A DNA stretch of 64,000 nucleotides from Pachypanchax playfairii (lineage: Eukaryota > Chordata > Actinopteri > Cyprinodontiformes > Aplocheilidae), in assembly GCA_006937955.1 (NCBI GenBank), contig SSNP01000040.1:2196051-2260050 (forward strand), written 5' to 3'. Positions 1 to 13,769 of the stretch are shown here, one piece after another. Numbering within the stretch: the stretch's first letter is position 1; every line of letters starts with the position of its first letter. The notes under the pieces were generated by a model that was given only the letters and a program-made list of their open reading frames with translations, was not told the origin of the DNA and made no database searches. The position numbers and the translations under genes are program-made.

Positions 1-147
1 GATCTGACTGAAATGAAGCACACTGTATCTGATAAAACTGACGTCAAACACCCTCAGATACCCGGTTAATAACTGCTTAACGTCTGGTTAAGTCCATTCA
101 GGTTGGGAAATGTTGCTCTTGTTAAGACTGAATCCTCTGTGTTGTAG

Positions 148-2134
148 GATGGTGAGACAGCGTTGTACCAAGCTGCTGAAAACAGGCAGGAAGAATGTGT
201 CCAGGCCCTGCTGGAGGCCGGCTGTGACCCCAACATCCTCACAGTGGTACAATAAGACTGTATACACATGCTCTGGTGTCCATCTGTTTGTAGCTAACAA
301 AACAACAGATACAATTCAGACTGTCCATTTGAACTCCTGCATTTTCTAGGCTAAATGCAGCGCTCTTCATTCAGTCTCAGAAGGAGGCCACACCTCTCTC
401 GTCCAGCTCCTTTTAAAACACGGCGCTAATACAGATTTCCTAAACCAGGTGAGCGAACAAACCAGACTGTAGGCTTAACTTTAATGCTTTTAACTTCATT
501 TTTAAATAAACTAATGTAACAAACTGTTTGCTTCAGCACCTGGAGGCACCGCTCCACCTGGCAGTGAAGAACAGCCACATTCCTGTGATCCATTCTCTTC
601 TAGCATCAGGCTGCAACATTGATATCACTGACAAGGTTTGATCCACCTCACACAGTAAAAGTTAACTAATATATTCAGATGATAGTGAACCTGTAACACT
701 TGTTTTGTTAAGAGGTCTCAGACTGCGTTGCATCTTGCTGTGGAGCTCGACAGAACTGACGTTGTGGAAATGCTTCTTAAAGCTGGTGTGGATCTCACAC
801 TCCAGGACAGAGTGCGTACTCACAGTATTCTTCTAACAGCGTGTGGTAAACAAATATAACTGTAATCTATCCAATAATACAAAAACCTAAATAAGATTCA
901 TTAAAATGCATTCAAATATAATAACATCTAAATATACTGTATAACCAGATATTATCTCCTACCCCTCTGACTCATTTTGTTGATGTCACTGTGTGAGCAG
1001 CAGGGTAAGACAGCGCTGGGCGTGGCAGCCAGAGCAAATGAAGTGATTATTGTGGACATGGTGATCAAAGCAGAAAGATACTACATATGGAGACAGGTGA
1101 GAAAACAGCTGACACGTCATTGTGATTTAAACCTGCTACAGTTTTTCTGGGAGCTGTAATCCACCTCTGAGGCTTTAAATCAATCACAGATTTAATCATA
1201 AATGATTTATTTCCCCAACGCCGCATCCTTGATTAACAAAATCCCCTCTAATAACATTAATCCGTCCACTCAAAAGAAAAAATGAGTTGCAACCCAGAAA
1301 TATTTGACAGCCAATTTACCATCAATTTGATTAAAGATATGCTTGATTCCCGGATATTATTGATTGTAAAAATACTTAGCTCTGGCATTCATATTACTAA
1401 TTCTGTGGGCTGGTGTCTTGCCAATAATTCTGCCATGTTCTCCGAGGCTTGTGGCCTTTATCATTCCTTTGACATGATTTAATTGCCCTTTCAGGCCAAC
1501 CCTGAGCTTAATGAAAGTGTTCACAGCGAGTATCCGTTAACGTTTAAACTCGACCACCGCCATGGGACCAAGCAGCTGCGTTCGATTGCCTGGCGCCTGG
1601 CGTACGAGCTCCTGAAGCCAGGAGACTGGAAACGACTGGCACAACACTGGGGTTTCACTAGAGAGCAGATTTTTGCAATCCAGGAGCAGTGGACAGGTGT
1701 GACTTCTGGGAATCTTTCATGTTAAAAATGCTTTTACTGTCAACATGTTGCAAATTAAATCCTGGAACTTTTGATTGTGACGTGGTCTTGTAGCAGTTTC
1801 TATTTTCAGGTTCTTTATAAGTTCTGTTTGTCCACAGACCAGCACAGCTATAAAGAACATGGGAACAGGATGCTGCTGATCTGGTTGCACGGAGAGGAAC
1901 TGGCTCAGAGGAGTCCATCTAAAGAACTCTACCAGGGCCTCATCCTCACTGGGAACAGGAAGGCAGCAGGTTTCTACAGCTAACATTTTCTACCGAAACA
2001 ATAACAACTATTAAACATTACTGACATCTCTGAGCTTGTTCGCCAATTTTTAAAATAAAATCTCATTTTGTCTTACAGATAAATTACGAATGGAAGCAGA
2101 AATTACCAGCAACAAGAGCTGCTGTGTTTCATGA
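148..2134 (+). CDS. ankdd1b: Ankyrin repeat and death domain protein 1B (3' part of gene)
   Basis: Eight coding exons in consistent phase: 148-243, 350-448, 537-635, 713-811, 1004-1096, 1495-1696, 1838-1969 and 2079-2134 (TGA). They encode 291 residues; the 5' exons lie left of the window. The first five exons are 93-99 bases each and each encodes about one ankyrin repeat, for example with the motifs TALYQAAENRQEECVQALLEAG and PLHLAVKNSHIPVIHSLLASG split over exons. The 1495-1696 and 1838-1969 exons encode a death-domain-like fold (LRSIAWRLAYELLKPGDWKRLA, then QEQW and MLLIWL). Ankyrin repeats followed by a death domain define ANKDD1A/ANKDD1B. The 1B paralogue is chosen because poc5 is the neighbour, as in human 5q13.3. 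The function of the family is poorly known; an adaptor role is inference. The donor after 243 (GTGGTA) is weaker than the others. Confidence 0.88.
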
Positions 2135-2552
2135 TGAAGACAAGTGAAAAAAAAAAAAACACACACGAACCACTAAAATCTGTTGTAAAATAATTTATTA
2201 AAAATGAGTTTCGTGGAGCAGATCATTAGAATATGACGTGTTTAGTAAAAACTGAGGGTGCTGACTGTTTCCACACTATGGATTGATATAAATATTTGAT
2301 GAAAGTACACATTTATTCTTGTACAATTTAAATTAAAACCTTAATGTGAACTAAATCTTCATCTCAAAATGTTTAAATAGAAAATAACTGAAAACACATC
2401 TATTACTTTCCTGAGAAAATACCTGCAGCTTAAAACTGTTTGATTGAATGAATCTGTTATTCAGTCTGTTACAGCCCGGGCAGAGTAACAAGTCTGTAGA
2501 TTTTTTGCATTAAATGAAGTAAAATCTAAACCTAGACTCGGCGGGTGTGTGA
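2135..2552. other. Convergent 3' UTR space between ankdd1b and poc5
   Basis: The two stop codons are 418 bases apart and face each other. No further coding potential is visible. Both genes probably end here, with poly(A) signals that overlap near 2194-2202. Confidence 0.6.
2194..2202. terminator. Overlapping poly(A) signals on both strands
   Basis: Plus strand ATTAAA at 2197-2202, about 65 bases after the ankdd1b stop. Minus strand AATAAA at 2194-2199 could serve poc5, and 2312-2317 is an alternative minus-strand AATAAA. The assignment rests on motif and position only. Confidence 0.45.
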
Positions 2553-5500
2553 TCAGTCTACCACTTTGATTGAATGTGTGTGGCAGGAGCTGGTTTGGGT
2601 TCTGGAGGACCCTCTGCCAGCTGTGGGGGCGTGGCTCTGCTTGGAGGATCGAGGGAACTTGGCAGCTGTGGCCTGACCAACTGTGAGCTGAAAGAATAAA
2701 GAGGAAAAGTTGATTTAATGAAGTTTAGTTAAAGATTTAAAGATCATGTTTAACAACAGATAGATGTTAAGATTTTATTCCAACAGCGATGATACTCAGT
2801 CACCTGTGTAACAGGATGATGACGTTCAACTACCACAGAGCTCATCGGTGGAGCTACTCCCATCACCTGAAGGCTGGCGGATCTACCAACATCAGCTCGA
2901 GCAGTGATGCGAGCGGTCACAGTTTTAGAGGCTTTCTGCAGGCCTGCAGTTACAACACGCCCACTGACCTGAAACAATGTTACAGTAACTACATTTACAA
3001 ATATGATTACAGCAGAAAGAACTTCTTGTTTTGGATCTCTGTTGTATTTAGATAACATGAAATCGAGTAGTAACAGGAGAAAAGAAGACAAAGCCGTAAC
3101 AGGCTGTTTTTTGGGTTTTGTGCTAAAAACCACCCAACAAATTAATGAGATGTGCAACTGTAAAAATAATACTTTTCATGATGTCCATTTTACCAAAATT
3201 AGGCGATCACTAACCTGTTTGTGAGAACTTGCAATGCCCCCCGGAGGGAGAGAACTGTGGACCACTGTGGTGTGAGGGAGTCCTTCTTCTGGGGACATGG
3301 GAGATCTAGAACCCACCTAACGTAATAAATGATTTCATAGACATGATTTAACAAGAAGTGCTGCACGAGTGTTTGTGTGAATGACAAACACATTAAAATT
3401 CTTTTGATAACAAAGTTAGAAATGCAACATAATCAAAATCTAACAAATTCAGAAAAAACAAAGTGAACAATCACAGAGACAAACTAAGGTGTAAATAAAT
3501 GTGGAACTATCAACCACTCACCACATCATCATGTTCCCTGTGTGAAGACTCTCTGGGGTCAAAGGGGACCGGACTAAACCTTGCTGAGGCGGTGTGATAT
3601 GGATGAAGGTTAACCAGTCTAGCTGATCTAGGCTCATCCTGATGAGGTAAAGAATCTACAGGAAAAAATACAGATAATGTTACTTGTTTGGAGACTTTAA
3701 CACATCATGTTTTATGCAATAAAATATAGAATTAAACGAAAAAACAACACTAAGTAATAAACCTCCTCTAAAGACAAATTTTAAAAAGCATCAGATTGTT
3801 ATTTATGCATCACTTCTGTAAAGTATATTTTGTGACTGTGTTGTATGTAGAAGTGCCTCATTAATAACAGATTATAAAGAAACAGGAAAGAGTATTACAT
3901 TAGCAGTGCAGTGTGACAGCAAGATAATGGCAAACATTTCAGGTTGTAAAACTCATTAAACTTGAGAACAGATGGATGAGCAGAGGAGCATGCAAGAACA
4001 AGCGAAAAAATAATGAGACACTAGCTTCAGCAGCCATGTGCTTCAGCAAAACTGTTGCTTCATATAGAAAACCTCAGTTCCAACATGGCTGCAGGATGCG
4101 AGTTTGGCATTGACATGAAACTATATATTTATCCTAGCAGGAGTTACAGAGACTTTAGAGCGAAGCTGGTGCGAGACAGAATTTTGGGGGCTTGATTAGA
4201 ACTGTTGGCTTTCACATCTCAGTGGAGGACTTTTGGGCCACTCTTCTCTGCAGAATTTCTTCAACACATTGGAGGGTTTTTAAGCATGGATGGCATGTTC
4301 ACGGTCATGCTGTAGCATCTTAATCAGATTTATGTCAGAACTTTAATTGGTTATTCCAAAAAATAAATGTGAGTTCTTTTAGCCAATCAGAGGTGGACTT
4401 ACAGATGACTGATCTGCTGTAGAACCCAAGAGCTCTTGAGCTAAAGGTCACGAACTGATAGCTGGACATTGTTATTCAGGATTTTCTAGTAGAAGTCCAG
4501 GTCCTGAAGCAGAAAAACAGCCCCAGACCATCACACTACCACCACCATGCCTGACTGATTATCTTTCCTGAAACACTGTTAGTTTTACACCAGATGTAAA
4601 ATAACACGTCTTCCAAAAAGTTCCACTTTTGTCTCAAAGGTCCACAGAATATTTTCCAAAAAATCTTTGAGCTCATCAAAATGTATTTTGCAAATGTGAG
4701 ACAATACTTTTTGTTCTTCTGAAGTCAGCTATGGATATCACTTTGTAATTCTGCCATGGCAAGTGAGACAAGTGAGGCCCGCAGAGCTTTAGATGTTCTA
4801 GGTTCTTCTGTGATTTCTTGGATGAAACAGAATGAGATGTTGGAGTAATTTTAGTCAGTCAGTCACTCCTGGGGAAGGTTCACCATGGTTCCATGTTTTC
4901 CATGTGTGGATAACAAATCTCTGTGATTTATTGGAGTCCCAAAGCCTTTGAAACTGATTTGTAACCTTTGAAACTGACTGTGTTTCTAATCTGCTCCTCA
5001 TTAGGCAGGTACTTTTCCACACAGGGCCAGGTTGGTTTGAATAGCTTATGTTCTTAAAAATACAACCATAATTTCAAAATGGCATTTTTTATCTACTCAG
5101 ATTATGTTTGTCTGATATTCCAATTTGTTTTTGAATATAAAACCCTTAAAATGACAAAACTGCAAAAACAGAATAAATAGGAAAACACTTTTTCACAGCA
5201 CTATGCTACAAATGTGCCTACTTGTGTAAAACACCTCCTATTGAGCACCAAGCACACCCACTAATTAATCACTCCAGTAAATGAGCTATTGAATGAGTTC
5301 AAGAAATGTACAGTGATCCTGACTGTGAGCTGTTATTAACAAATCTACATGAATACACATGGCTGCAGTTCTGGAGAAACAGTGTTTCAGTATCTTTCAT
5401 TCACTTCAGTTTTTATAGCCGCGCTGAATCGATTCATTTATGATTCAGATAGAGGGACCTGAAACATTAGGATTTATTGATCAGAAGGTTTTTATGTGGA

Positions 5501-8500
5501 ACTTGTTTAAAATGTATTTTCTGTCCATTTTTCTACAGACCATGTTGTTCATGAAGTGGCGACTGCTCTGGTCGTCCCTCTGTGGACTGGAATATGCTGA
5601 GAGCCTCCATATTGAGAGCGCACACCCCCCTCATGAAGGCTTTCTTCATCGACTCCTCGTAGCGCTCTCGTTCTGTTTGTAGTCTACGAATCTCTGCCTG
5701 AGCCTTTTCCAGAGCCTCATAGTGCTGGAGAAACAGGCAGCAGAGCATGAAGAGAAATACTTTCAATCTTAGGTTTGAAAGAAGCATCTTAGACATAAAT
5801 CTACAAGAACACATTTAGTTGTGCAGGCTTGTTATACCCCACGGCTTTAACTTACTTACCTCTGCCAGCTTGGCCTCATACTCTGTGGACAATCGAGAGC
5901 AGACCTCTTCAGCTCTCGAACGACAAGCTCGCTCCACCTTGACCTTCCAGTGTTTTTGAACAAGACTGTGCCAGCCCAACCACACCTTCTTCTTCAGCTG
6001 CAAATTGTAGTGCTGCCGTGCCACTTGAGTAGCATGAGCCTGTGAATGAACCAGAACACCATGAAAGTATTTTATAATATGATCATTTAACCCTTTACTT
6101 TCTTCTTATGCAGCTGTGGGACTGTCCATGTCTTGTTTTAGAAAAAAAAGGCTAATCCAGTTTGTTTTCAATTAAAAAGAAGAAATATGCAGGTTTTTGA
6201 AAATACAAAAAACACATTTCTGTCAGTGACTTTAAAAGGTAATTAATGTGTGAAAATCTGGAATTTTCAGTGTGTCGATTAAGTAACTTATGCAAAACTA
6301 AAAGATATACAACTTTGTGAGAACACATTTTAATGGTTATTTTAGATCAATGTATAAAAATAATTTAAATAAAACAAATGGAAACACAGTTTTTAGTCAG
6401 TGACTTCTACCAAAACTAATCTTAATGTCAGAATAATAGAGAGGCTTTCTTACTTTTTATAACCAACTATTTGAAAACACTATAAAATCTGTTTCTGACT
6501 TCTGATTAAATAAAATACACTGTAAATAAAATGACAAATAAGTTGTAAACTCTTATGATTCTGAATACATACTTCTTCTTTGGCCTCTGCGTGTTGAAGT
6601 CTCCAGTGTGTGAAGGTTCTCATCTTTTCAAGCTTTTCTTTTTGTCTGTCCAACACCTGGCTCAGGTTCATGATCACCTGCAGGAGAACACATCAAACAA
6701 AAAAACAGAAATTAGAAGATATGTTTCTGCATCTGTGGAGATGTGACTTCTGCATTCCTTCAGTTTTGCAGTTTTATAGAAGTCTGTGGGCGTGTCCGAA
6801 CTCTCTTCTCTACAACTCTTGTCAGCACATCCGCATCCAACCATGTGGACAATAAATAAACAACCACCACGGTACAAAATAAAAGCAATGTTAAAATTCA
6901 AACTTTTTAAAAATTATTTATAATTTTCTGTTTAGCTCTGCATTTTGTTAAACATCATCAGAAATCCTAAAGAACAAAAATCAGTACTCGTACCTCGTCT
7001 TTTTTCTGGTTGGAAGTCTCGTAGGTCTGTAGAAGCCCCTTTAGTCCATCTAGCTCTGCCTTTAGGCCAGCGGTCTGGGATGCGTGCTTCTCCCTCTCCT
7101 TCATCATCTCCAACTTGTGTTGCTCCATAAACGCAAACTTCCACTTCTGAAGCTCAGTCAGCACATTTGACTATACAGGGAATACAAAGTAGGAAGTGTA
7201 AGAATGCAAACTTAATTTTTTTTTTTAGACATGAACAAGTGCATAAAACAGATTACCACTGGCATGAGCTACAAAGACAATGAACTTCGACTTTGTGAAT
7301 AAAAGCTTTTATCACAAAACCAGAGACGCAAAGTCCAACACAGTCTTCATCTAGAAAAGTAATTGTGCAAGAATTAAAATAAAAATTCCTTTGGAAACAA
7401 ATTAATATAAAAGTAAAACAACAAATACTCTTATCTTAAGTAGATGCTTCAAAACAACTCATTATATAAATAACAAAATCAGTAAAAGTCTTTATATTTT
7501 CCTCTGTAGGCCAAAGATCTCTCTGGATCTTCTCAGGTCAAACTCTGCTCTTTTATCAGTGCCAATTAGCAGCTGATTGGTTGTCATGTGCTTTCTATGA
7601 ATGAGCTGTTCAAAAGCTAAAAAAAGGGGCAGGATGGAGACAGACGCACACACACACACCCACCTACAGACACACACGCACAGAACCACCTACTTTCTCC
7701 AGAGTAATTTAACTAAGAGACACACATTCATTCAAAGGTCACTGCCTCCAAAAGAAGAGATGACATCCTTTTAAAAAGTGTTCTTAAGATTTAGTTCCTT
7801 CATAACTTTATGACTTTATGAAAGTCAAAGATTATTTTTTAATAATACACAGAAGCAAATCCTTCAGTATTTTACTCATGTTGCTCTGCAAAAGCTAAAA
7901 ATAAATGCCATAAACAACAAGTCAAAATGTTGCTGTTTCAGTAACTTTATTTCTAACAGTTTGATGAATCTTTTTTCACATGAAATAAGCAAATCTGATT
8001 CCAGGTTTTAAATAATCCTGATTTTCCAGTCTGTTCACACTTCTGACATCACGTATCCATTAAAGGAAGTATTAATGAAATGTGTTTGAGACTCATTTCA
8101 TACTATATTAAAATCTCTGAATATTACTGATTGCAGAGAGGATCAAACTAACCTTCAGGTTACTGCTCCATGTATCCAAAATGTTCTCCATTTTGCTAAT
8201 GTTCTCTTCTGAAATAAACATCTCTGTCACAGCAGATTCGTGGGGTTCTGGGCTGCTTGTCCTGGACCTCTCAGATGGGACCTGTAAATTGTCTGCAGGT
8301 GCTTCTGAGAGCACTGATGCTCTGGTAGACGACTGACCTGCTATTCTGTCAGCTAGAGGGCAGAAATCACAGCCAAAAACAGACACTAAGCACATGAAAA
8401 CCACATTATCATCTGCTTTCTTTTTGTTACATTTAATTTACCAGGAGAAATTCCTAAACGTGTGGAGGGCTCAATGATCAAGGGGGAAGCCTGTGATGAT

Positions 8501-9962
8501 CTGACACTCCTGCTGGAAGGCCTCCTATCTTTAACCTCTGTTGTAGAATCTGTCAAGACACAAAAGACACAGCAAGTGATTCACAAGGGTTAAAGTAAAA
8601 AATAAATACTGCCAAAAAATATCAGAAATTAAATTATTTAAATGTGAGAGGAAAGTTGAGAAAACAGAAGACAGGTTAAGGCTAAAGTATGTGACAGTTG
8701 ACAAGATGACAACGACTTGCCTGAGAATGCATTCATGTTAGTATCTTATTTAAATTCTGCAGGGGGAGAAGAGAAAGCCTGCACTGGGCAGAGTTCCAGG
8801 AGATCATTACCAATCAGCCTATCTGCTCGCTACTTCATGACAGTTAAAGCACTAACCTAGATGAAAGCTGAACCTGGGGAGAGCAACTGACAGTGTTTAA
8901 GAAGGGGGCATCATAGGGGGACAGAGACAGAAGGTACAATGTGGCAGACTGAAATCCAGTTTGTTACCATAAACTGTCTAATAAGCTGAAACCACAAAGC
9001 TGATGAACAGACATGTTACTTTCTTTAAAATAAGATGGCAAATCCATTTAAACTCTCATCATTTGATGAGGTCAGTGGTGGTTGGATGGGCTAATGTTCA
9101 AATTCTTCCAGAAAACTTTTAAAAAGTTGTGTATTCATGAACGTGTCCTGTACACAGAGTGGAACACAGTTTACCCGCTTGGTGCTGTAACTTTGGATCA
9201 TCTTTATTCTGGGAAATCAGACTCTTGGACGGACCGCTGGCCAGTGTCTCAAACTTTGGAGTCACAATTGCATAGCGGAGAAGCTCCTCATACTCATCCT
9301 GTAAATCCAAGCACACACACAAGACACAAGGATACAAAAACATTGTTAGTTTGAGCTTGAAAAGTAAAAGCAGGGTAATTTAACAGCCTTGTTGTGAAAC
9401 CTGTGGTGATCAAAATATTACAAACAGTTTGTCTGAACTGTGGAGAAAAACATGCTTTTCAGAGAGTCTCAGGAATGACAGAAAAATTCTGTTTGGACAG
9501 AATAAACACTCTAAAATTGGGGATGTTGTGTTGGAACAAAGTGGAGTTGCATAAGTTTGTTTGAGTGAAACAGGTGTGTGACCAGCCTTGTATTGTGTCA
9601 GTAATTATATTACATGTGTGGACGCTGCAAGGCTGACAAAGACAACAAAAGGTCCCACCCTACTTCAAATAGAAATACAGTTATTTAACAGAATTCTGAG
9701 AGCTTAAATAAATAAATAACTTAATAATTATTTTGCTATCTACATAACTGATTCGGATTAGAATAAAATTTGACCAGGAGGGGTTATCTGTCTTGAACAA
9801 CTTTACGGTCAGAATGTGAAACATGAGGTTACTGTCTTTCAGATCAAATGTGTGATTCTATGTGATTCATTTAATTACCTGAAGCTCAGAGGACACTGAG
9901 CTGCCTCGATCTGAGTCTTTGGGCAGAACCGGGCTGGTTGGTTCTTCTTCGTCTGAGGACAT
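2553..9962 (-). CDS. poc5: Centriolar protein POC5, complete coding region
   Basis: Twelve coding exons, in transcript order: 9962-9879 (ATG), 9298-9175, 8549-8442, 8352-8153, 7170-6994, 6677-6573, 6039-5860, 5724-5541, 3655-3522, 3316-3215, 2968-2804 and 2687-2553 (TGA). They total 1698 bases, or 565 residues, close to human POC5 (about 575). POC5 binds centrin and belongs to the inner scaffold of the distal centriole, needed for centriole elongation and ciliary function. Three Trp-centred helices fit its centrin-binding repeats: LQKWKFAF (about residues 178-185), FTHWRLQH (about 253-260) and VWLGWHSLVQKHW (about 284-296). A coiled-coil stretch rich in E, K and R follows (about 327-360). The C-terminus keeps the strongly conserved TVTARITARADVGRS and MSSVVVERHHPVTQ motifs. 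The ATG lies directly behind a splice acceptor, so a non-coding first exon must exist upstream. Confidence 0.95.
4140..5205 (-). mobile_element. Degenerate Tc1/mariner-like transposon relic
   Basis: Lies in the poc5 intron 3656-5540. Read on the minus strand it contains the transposase signature GGGSVMVWGCFSASG (about 4545-4500), preceded by a stretch resembling ETKVELFG near 4620-4640. Stops and frameshifts interrupt it throughout. The right edge, near 5180-5205, reads on the minus strand like the terminal repeat common in fish elements of this kind (CATAGTGCTGTGAAAAAGTG). I could not find the matching left terminal repeat, so the left edge is approximate and the copy is probably truncated. 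Family identification comes from recognition, not a search. Confidence 0.7.
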
Positions 9963-10660
9963 CTAAGTGAAAATAAACACACAGCTGTAATTTAACAAAA
10001 CATCATAAGCTAAAAATGTCAGATAATTCGCCATTCCTGTTACACAAATGCCTCATTCATGGAAGTCAGAGAAAAGGATGAGTAAACTGAATCTGTTGGG
10101 AAACCGTGTACATTCACTAGACATCACAAGCAGGGAATTTATTTATACATCAAAACAGATGTGTGTTCATTTCTGAAGAACTAAAATTGGAAATTTTCTA
10201 TTAGTTAAAGTAACACATTTATTCAGAATCTGGTATGAAACTGGAAACTCGATCTATGTCTAAGTTTTTAGAAAAAAATGAACTCTGAACTTTGTAAAAC
10301 TCTGACCAAATGTAAATGTTTGCTTACTTCCTGTAGGTTTCAAGATAAGACAAAATACCAATTAGTCAAAACTATTGAAACTATTTGTGCATTTTTTTTC
10401 CATTTAAAGTTGCTTTCTAGTTCTAAAATTAGCTCCAGTCACAGCTATCTTTCCTTTTTTTGCAGAACGAAACACACATTTAGCTGCAAATAATAACACA
10501 CTATTGGAGGAAAAATGTCTACAAAAACAATGTCTGGAACTGTTTGTCGGAAATTCTTACTTGTTTTATTTATGTACAAGAAAACACACCCCGTCCGTTT
10601 CCTTAGTTTAAGTCGTCAGTTGAAACTGCTTGGTTTGCCATTTCAAACAGAAGCACTCTC
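9963..10660. other. poc5 5' intron, no coding sequence seen
   Basis: AT-rich with many stops in all frames. Two plausible minus-strand splice donors (GTAAGA after 10561 and GTAAGC near 10328) could end a poc5 non-coding first exon that splices to the acceptor at 9963-9964. Confidence 0.35.
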
Positions 10661-10672
10661 GAACAACAGGGC

Positions 10673-10744
10673 CTCTGATTGGCTTACGTTTCGAGCAGCT
10701 CGTGTTAAGTCAACTCTGGTTGGTTAAAATATTTCTATGGCAAC
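10673..10744 (-). promoter_or_regulatory. Candidate poc5 promoter: RFX X-box and CCAAT box
   Basis: The segment 10731-10744 (ATTTCTATGGCAAC) has the right half-site GGCAAC intact and differs at two positions from the X-box form GTTNCCATGGCAAC. About 50 bases towards the gene, the minus strand reads AGCCAATCAGAG (10673-10684), a full NF-Y CCAAT box. RFX plus NF-Y sites are characteristic of ciliary and centriolar gene promoters, and the pair sits about 0.7 kb upstream of the poc5 ATG. Promoter activity is inferred. Confidence 0.5.
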
Positions 10745-13700
10745 AAGTAGCGGAACCACGCTAGCTCTCTCCAAAGTTAAAGGAAAATCGTCTGTTTATT
10801 AACCCTTTAGTTAATTTTTTTGGGGTTAATTTTAGCTACATGTAAAAGAATGGCACTGCGCAGGATAAACGTTTTAAGACATACAATCTGAATATAAGTT
10901 TACAATAAATGTTTTGACTCAAGTGACTGAATTAAAATAAAGTGAAAATACTCTGGAAAACTAATAGTGCATTTCATGTGGTTTACTAGTTGATCAAAAT
11001 TTCTCAAAATATTGATTAGCTTGAGGGTCTTGCATATGATTCCTGCAAACCTGTGAGCAATAAGGTTTCCTGTGACTGATAAGAAATGAGCTGATTAGAT
11101 TAGATAGAAGTGTAGACACAATAGTTCACATATTGAGCTGCTGCATCCACTTGATGACTTGGTGCTAAACAGTATTACAACATGTGTGATGGGCCAAACG
11201 GCTTGGCAGTCCTGAGCTGTGACAGACTCCAGGGAAACAGACATATGGTCCCTCTATGGCAGAACTGTTGGACTCGAGCCTCGTCACCACCTGGCTGATG
11301 ATTCTTTACTACTTTACTACAGAGTCTCCTGTCAGGATCTACAAGCTGTCTTAAAAAAGCAAGGCAAGATTGGCTGACTCAAGTGGCAGCACTGAAATTT
11401 TTGTAAAAAACAAATTAAAACACTTTAATAGCTAATTACAAAATATTAACATCCAAAACCAGCAGAGTGAATGAAACGAACAGCACCACGTATTGCAAGC
11501 TAAGCCTGGCACAGAAACACATTTTTGCTGTTACATTTCTTGACAGTTAAGACGGGCTTTAAATTTCAAGCATGACCGTGAGGCACAGAGGATAATCCCA
11601 GCTGCTCCGTGGAAAGTGGAGGTTTCCCGCTAAATGACAGGAAGCCACAACTTCCACAGATTACTTATTTCCATCTCAGAGCCGACGATTCAAAAGCTTG
11701 GCAAAGTGTTCAGTTGGAGAGATTTTTGTCATCCTAATATGACATGTCTCTACGTTTTATTCCATTTTTAATCATACAATGCATGTTGTATACATTTTGC
11801 CTGTTAGCTTTATGTGACACAGAGTGCTAATAAAATAAATGGATGTAGAATTTGTGTCAGAATTCTGGAAATCCATCTTAATCATTTTAATCTTATTAAA
11901 ACACATTTTCATATTTTAATTCATTAGAACAGAAACAAATCAGCAAATACATTTGCATGTGATTTCTGTAAACTTTGTCCCATTTGAGATAAAAAAACAT
12001 TGACACCAAACTCAATTACTGTATATTCTTTCAAGTACATGTTATCTTAATGAACACAAAGTGATAAGAATTAAATTAATTCAGTAGCTGTAACATATGT
12101 CTTTTGACTTAAATAAGATAAGACACAAATCAATGGCACAAAACTGACAATTAGATAACATAGGCAGATCTCCATTACTTGGCGAATATGTAAAACTGAG
12201 CCAAAAAAAAAAGAATAGTCAAAAAGAATAATCCACTCATGGTGTTTCGACTAAACTCATTCATTGCAGACCTTTTTTGTAAATTTCACCTTCATTGCAG
12301 CAAAATAAATGCACCTTGGTTTGTGTGTAGGAATAGTATTCAGCTCACATTCTTCTTTATAGGCTGTTCAATCTGTTCCAGGACAATAATCACAATCCAT
12401 TTGACTTTCTTCCCTCTGGTATTTTAGCTCAGCTATGTTATAGACTTTACAGGACCTTGTAGTGCTACGCAGAACAGAAATTTGGCTGTGCATTTATAGA
12501 GATTGACTTTGTGAAATAACTTTTTTCTCACAAGACTTTTATGCTTTTATGGTGCATTTCAAATTTAAAACATTCAGAAGTGTGTTATACACTCCTTGCT
12601 GTTGCTTTGTGCACTTTCAGCTGTTGCACGTTTGTTTGTCCGTGAAACTGATCTCCGACTTGGTGTATTATTGCCTCTGCCTGTGATTGATTTTCAGTCA
12701 GACATATTCACAGCCTGCCATCACTCCTGAAGACAACAACTAATGTGCTATCATCAATTGTAATGTTTTTCACCCATTTTTCTCACATATGAGACAATAA
12801 CGACCTCTCGCTGGACATGATGTTACCAGAACCCATTGCAGAGTTATTCATAGCTGCCTGCTGTTTTCAAATTAGTTTTCATTACATGTTGATGGAGCAG
12901 GACTTCCCCCTCAGGACACTCTAATCCATCACACCCTGTTGTCAGTAACTCCAGTGTCCTTTAAGGATGCTCGTGTCCCACATTCATCAGATATTGTTGA
13001 ACACACAGCTGCGTTGTTTGCGCTCAGATAACATCAACAGCCAGATGAGAAGCAGCCATGCAGATTATTTTCTGTCATAGCACGTGGAGCATTTTCCTGC
13101 AACATGCTGATTCCAGCATGACGTGGTCCACCATGAGACGAAGACTGAACCAGTTAGACTTCAGCTGTACACAAGGCACAGATGATTACCATTACTGTCC
13201 ACATTCATTTCTTTAAATGTTGATGAAGATAAACAGCAAATGGTTCAATGCAGCTCTACCTCTAATAAAAACATTCTGCAAATATAATATTTTTTTCTGA
13301 TCTCTGGACTAAAACATGAAGGTATAAAAAACGAAAAGGTTTAGGGAGCCAGTGAGTGTTTTTATGTTTCAGGGCTGTTGTGTTTGAAACTGTGAGACCA
13401 AAAATTCAGAACCAGATGATATTTCTGTGCAACCTTTGAATGGTTTATACCCATAATTGTGTGGTTCTTCTTTCAGTGTTGTTCCCATGATCTACAAAAA
13501 TGCATGTTTATCAAATATGAAATAAGAATTATTTAGTTGATTTAATTGTGCGATGCTCAATTGTCTGTCTCTTTCTGTGGATCTATTTCCTGTTAGGGTG
13601 TCACATTTAACGGATTCACTTAAGTTTGTTTCGTTTTACTATATTTGGTATTTTTCATAAATATATTGATGTTTCTCAGTTATACTTGTATTTTAACTTT

Positions 13701-13769
13701 GAGATTTTAGGATTTGAGTTTTATTCAGTTTAGAGTTATTAAGTTTATTGATGTTTTCTCTCAGCTCAC
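10745..13769. other. Intergenic DNA, no gene seen
   Basis: AT-rich sequence between the poc5 promoter and the exon-like ORF at 13770. ORFs are short and lack recognisable domains or paired splice sites. No obvious repeat ends were found. Confidence 0.5.

Noticed and set aside
7492..7689. Possible extra poc5 exon (AFEQLIHRKHMTTNQ...)
   Set aside because: It has an acceptor-like site but no donor, and the exons at 8153-8352 and 6994-7170 already join in phase with the conserved SNLK/SNVLTEL junction.
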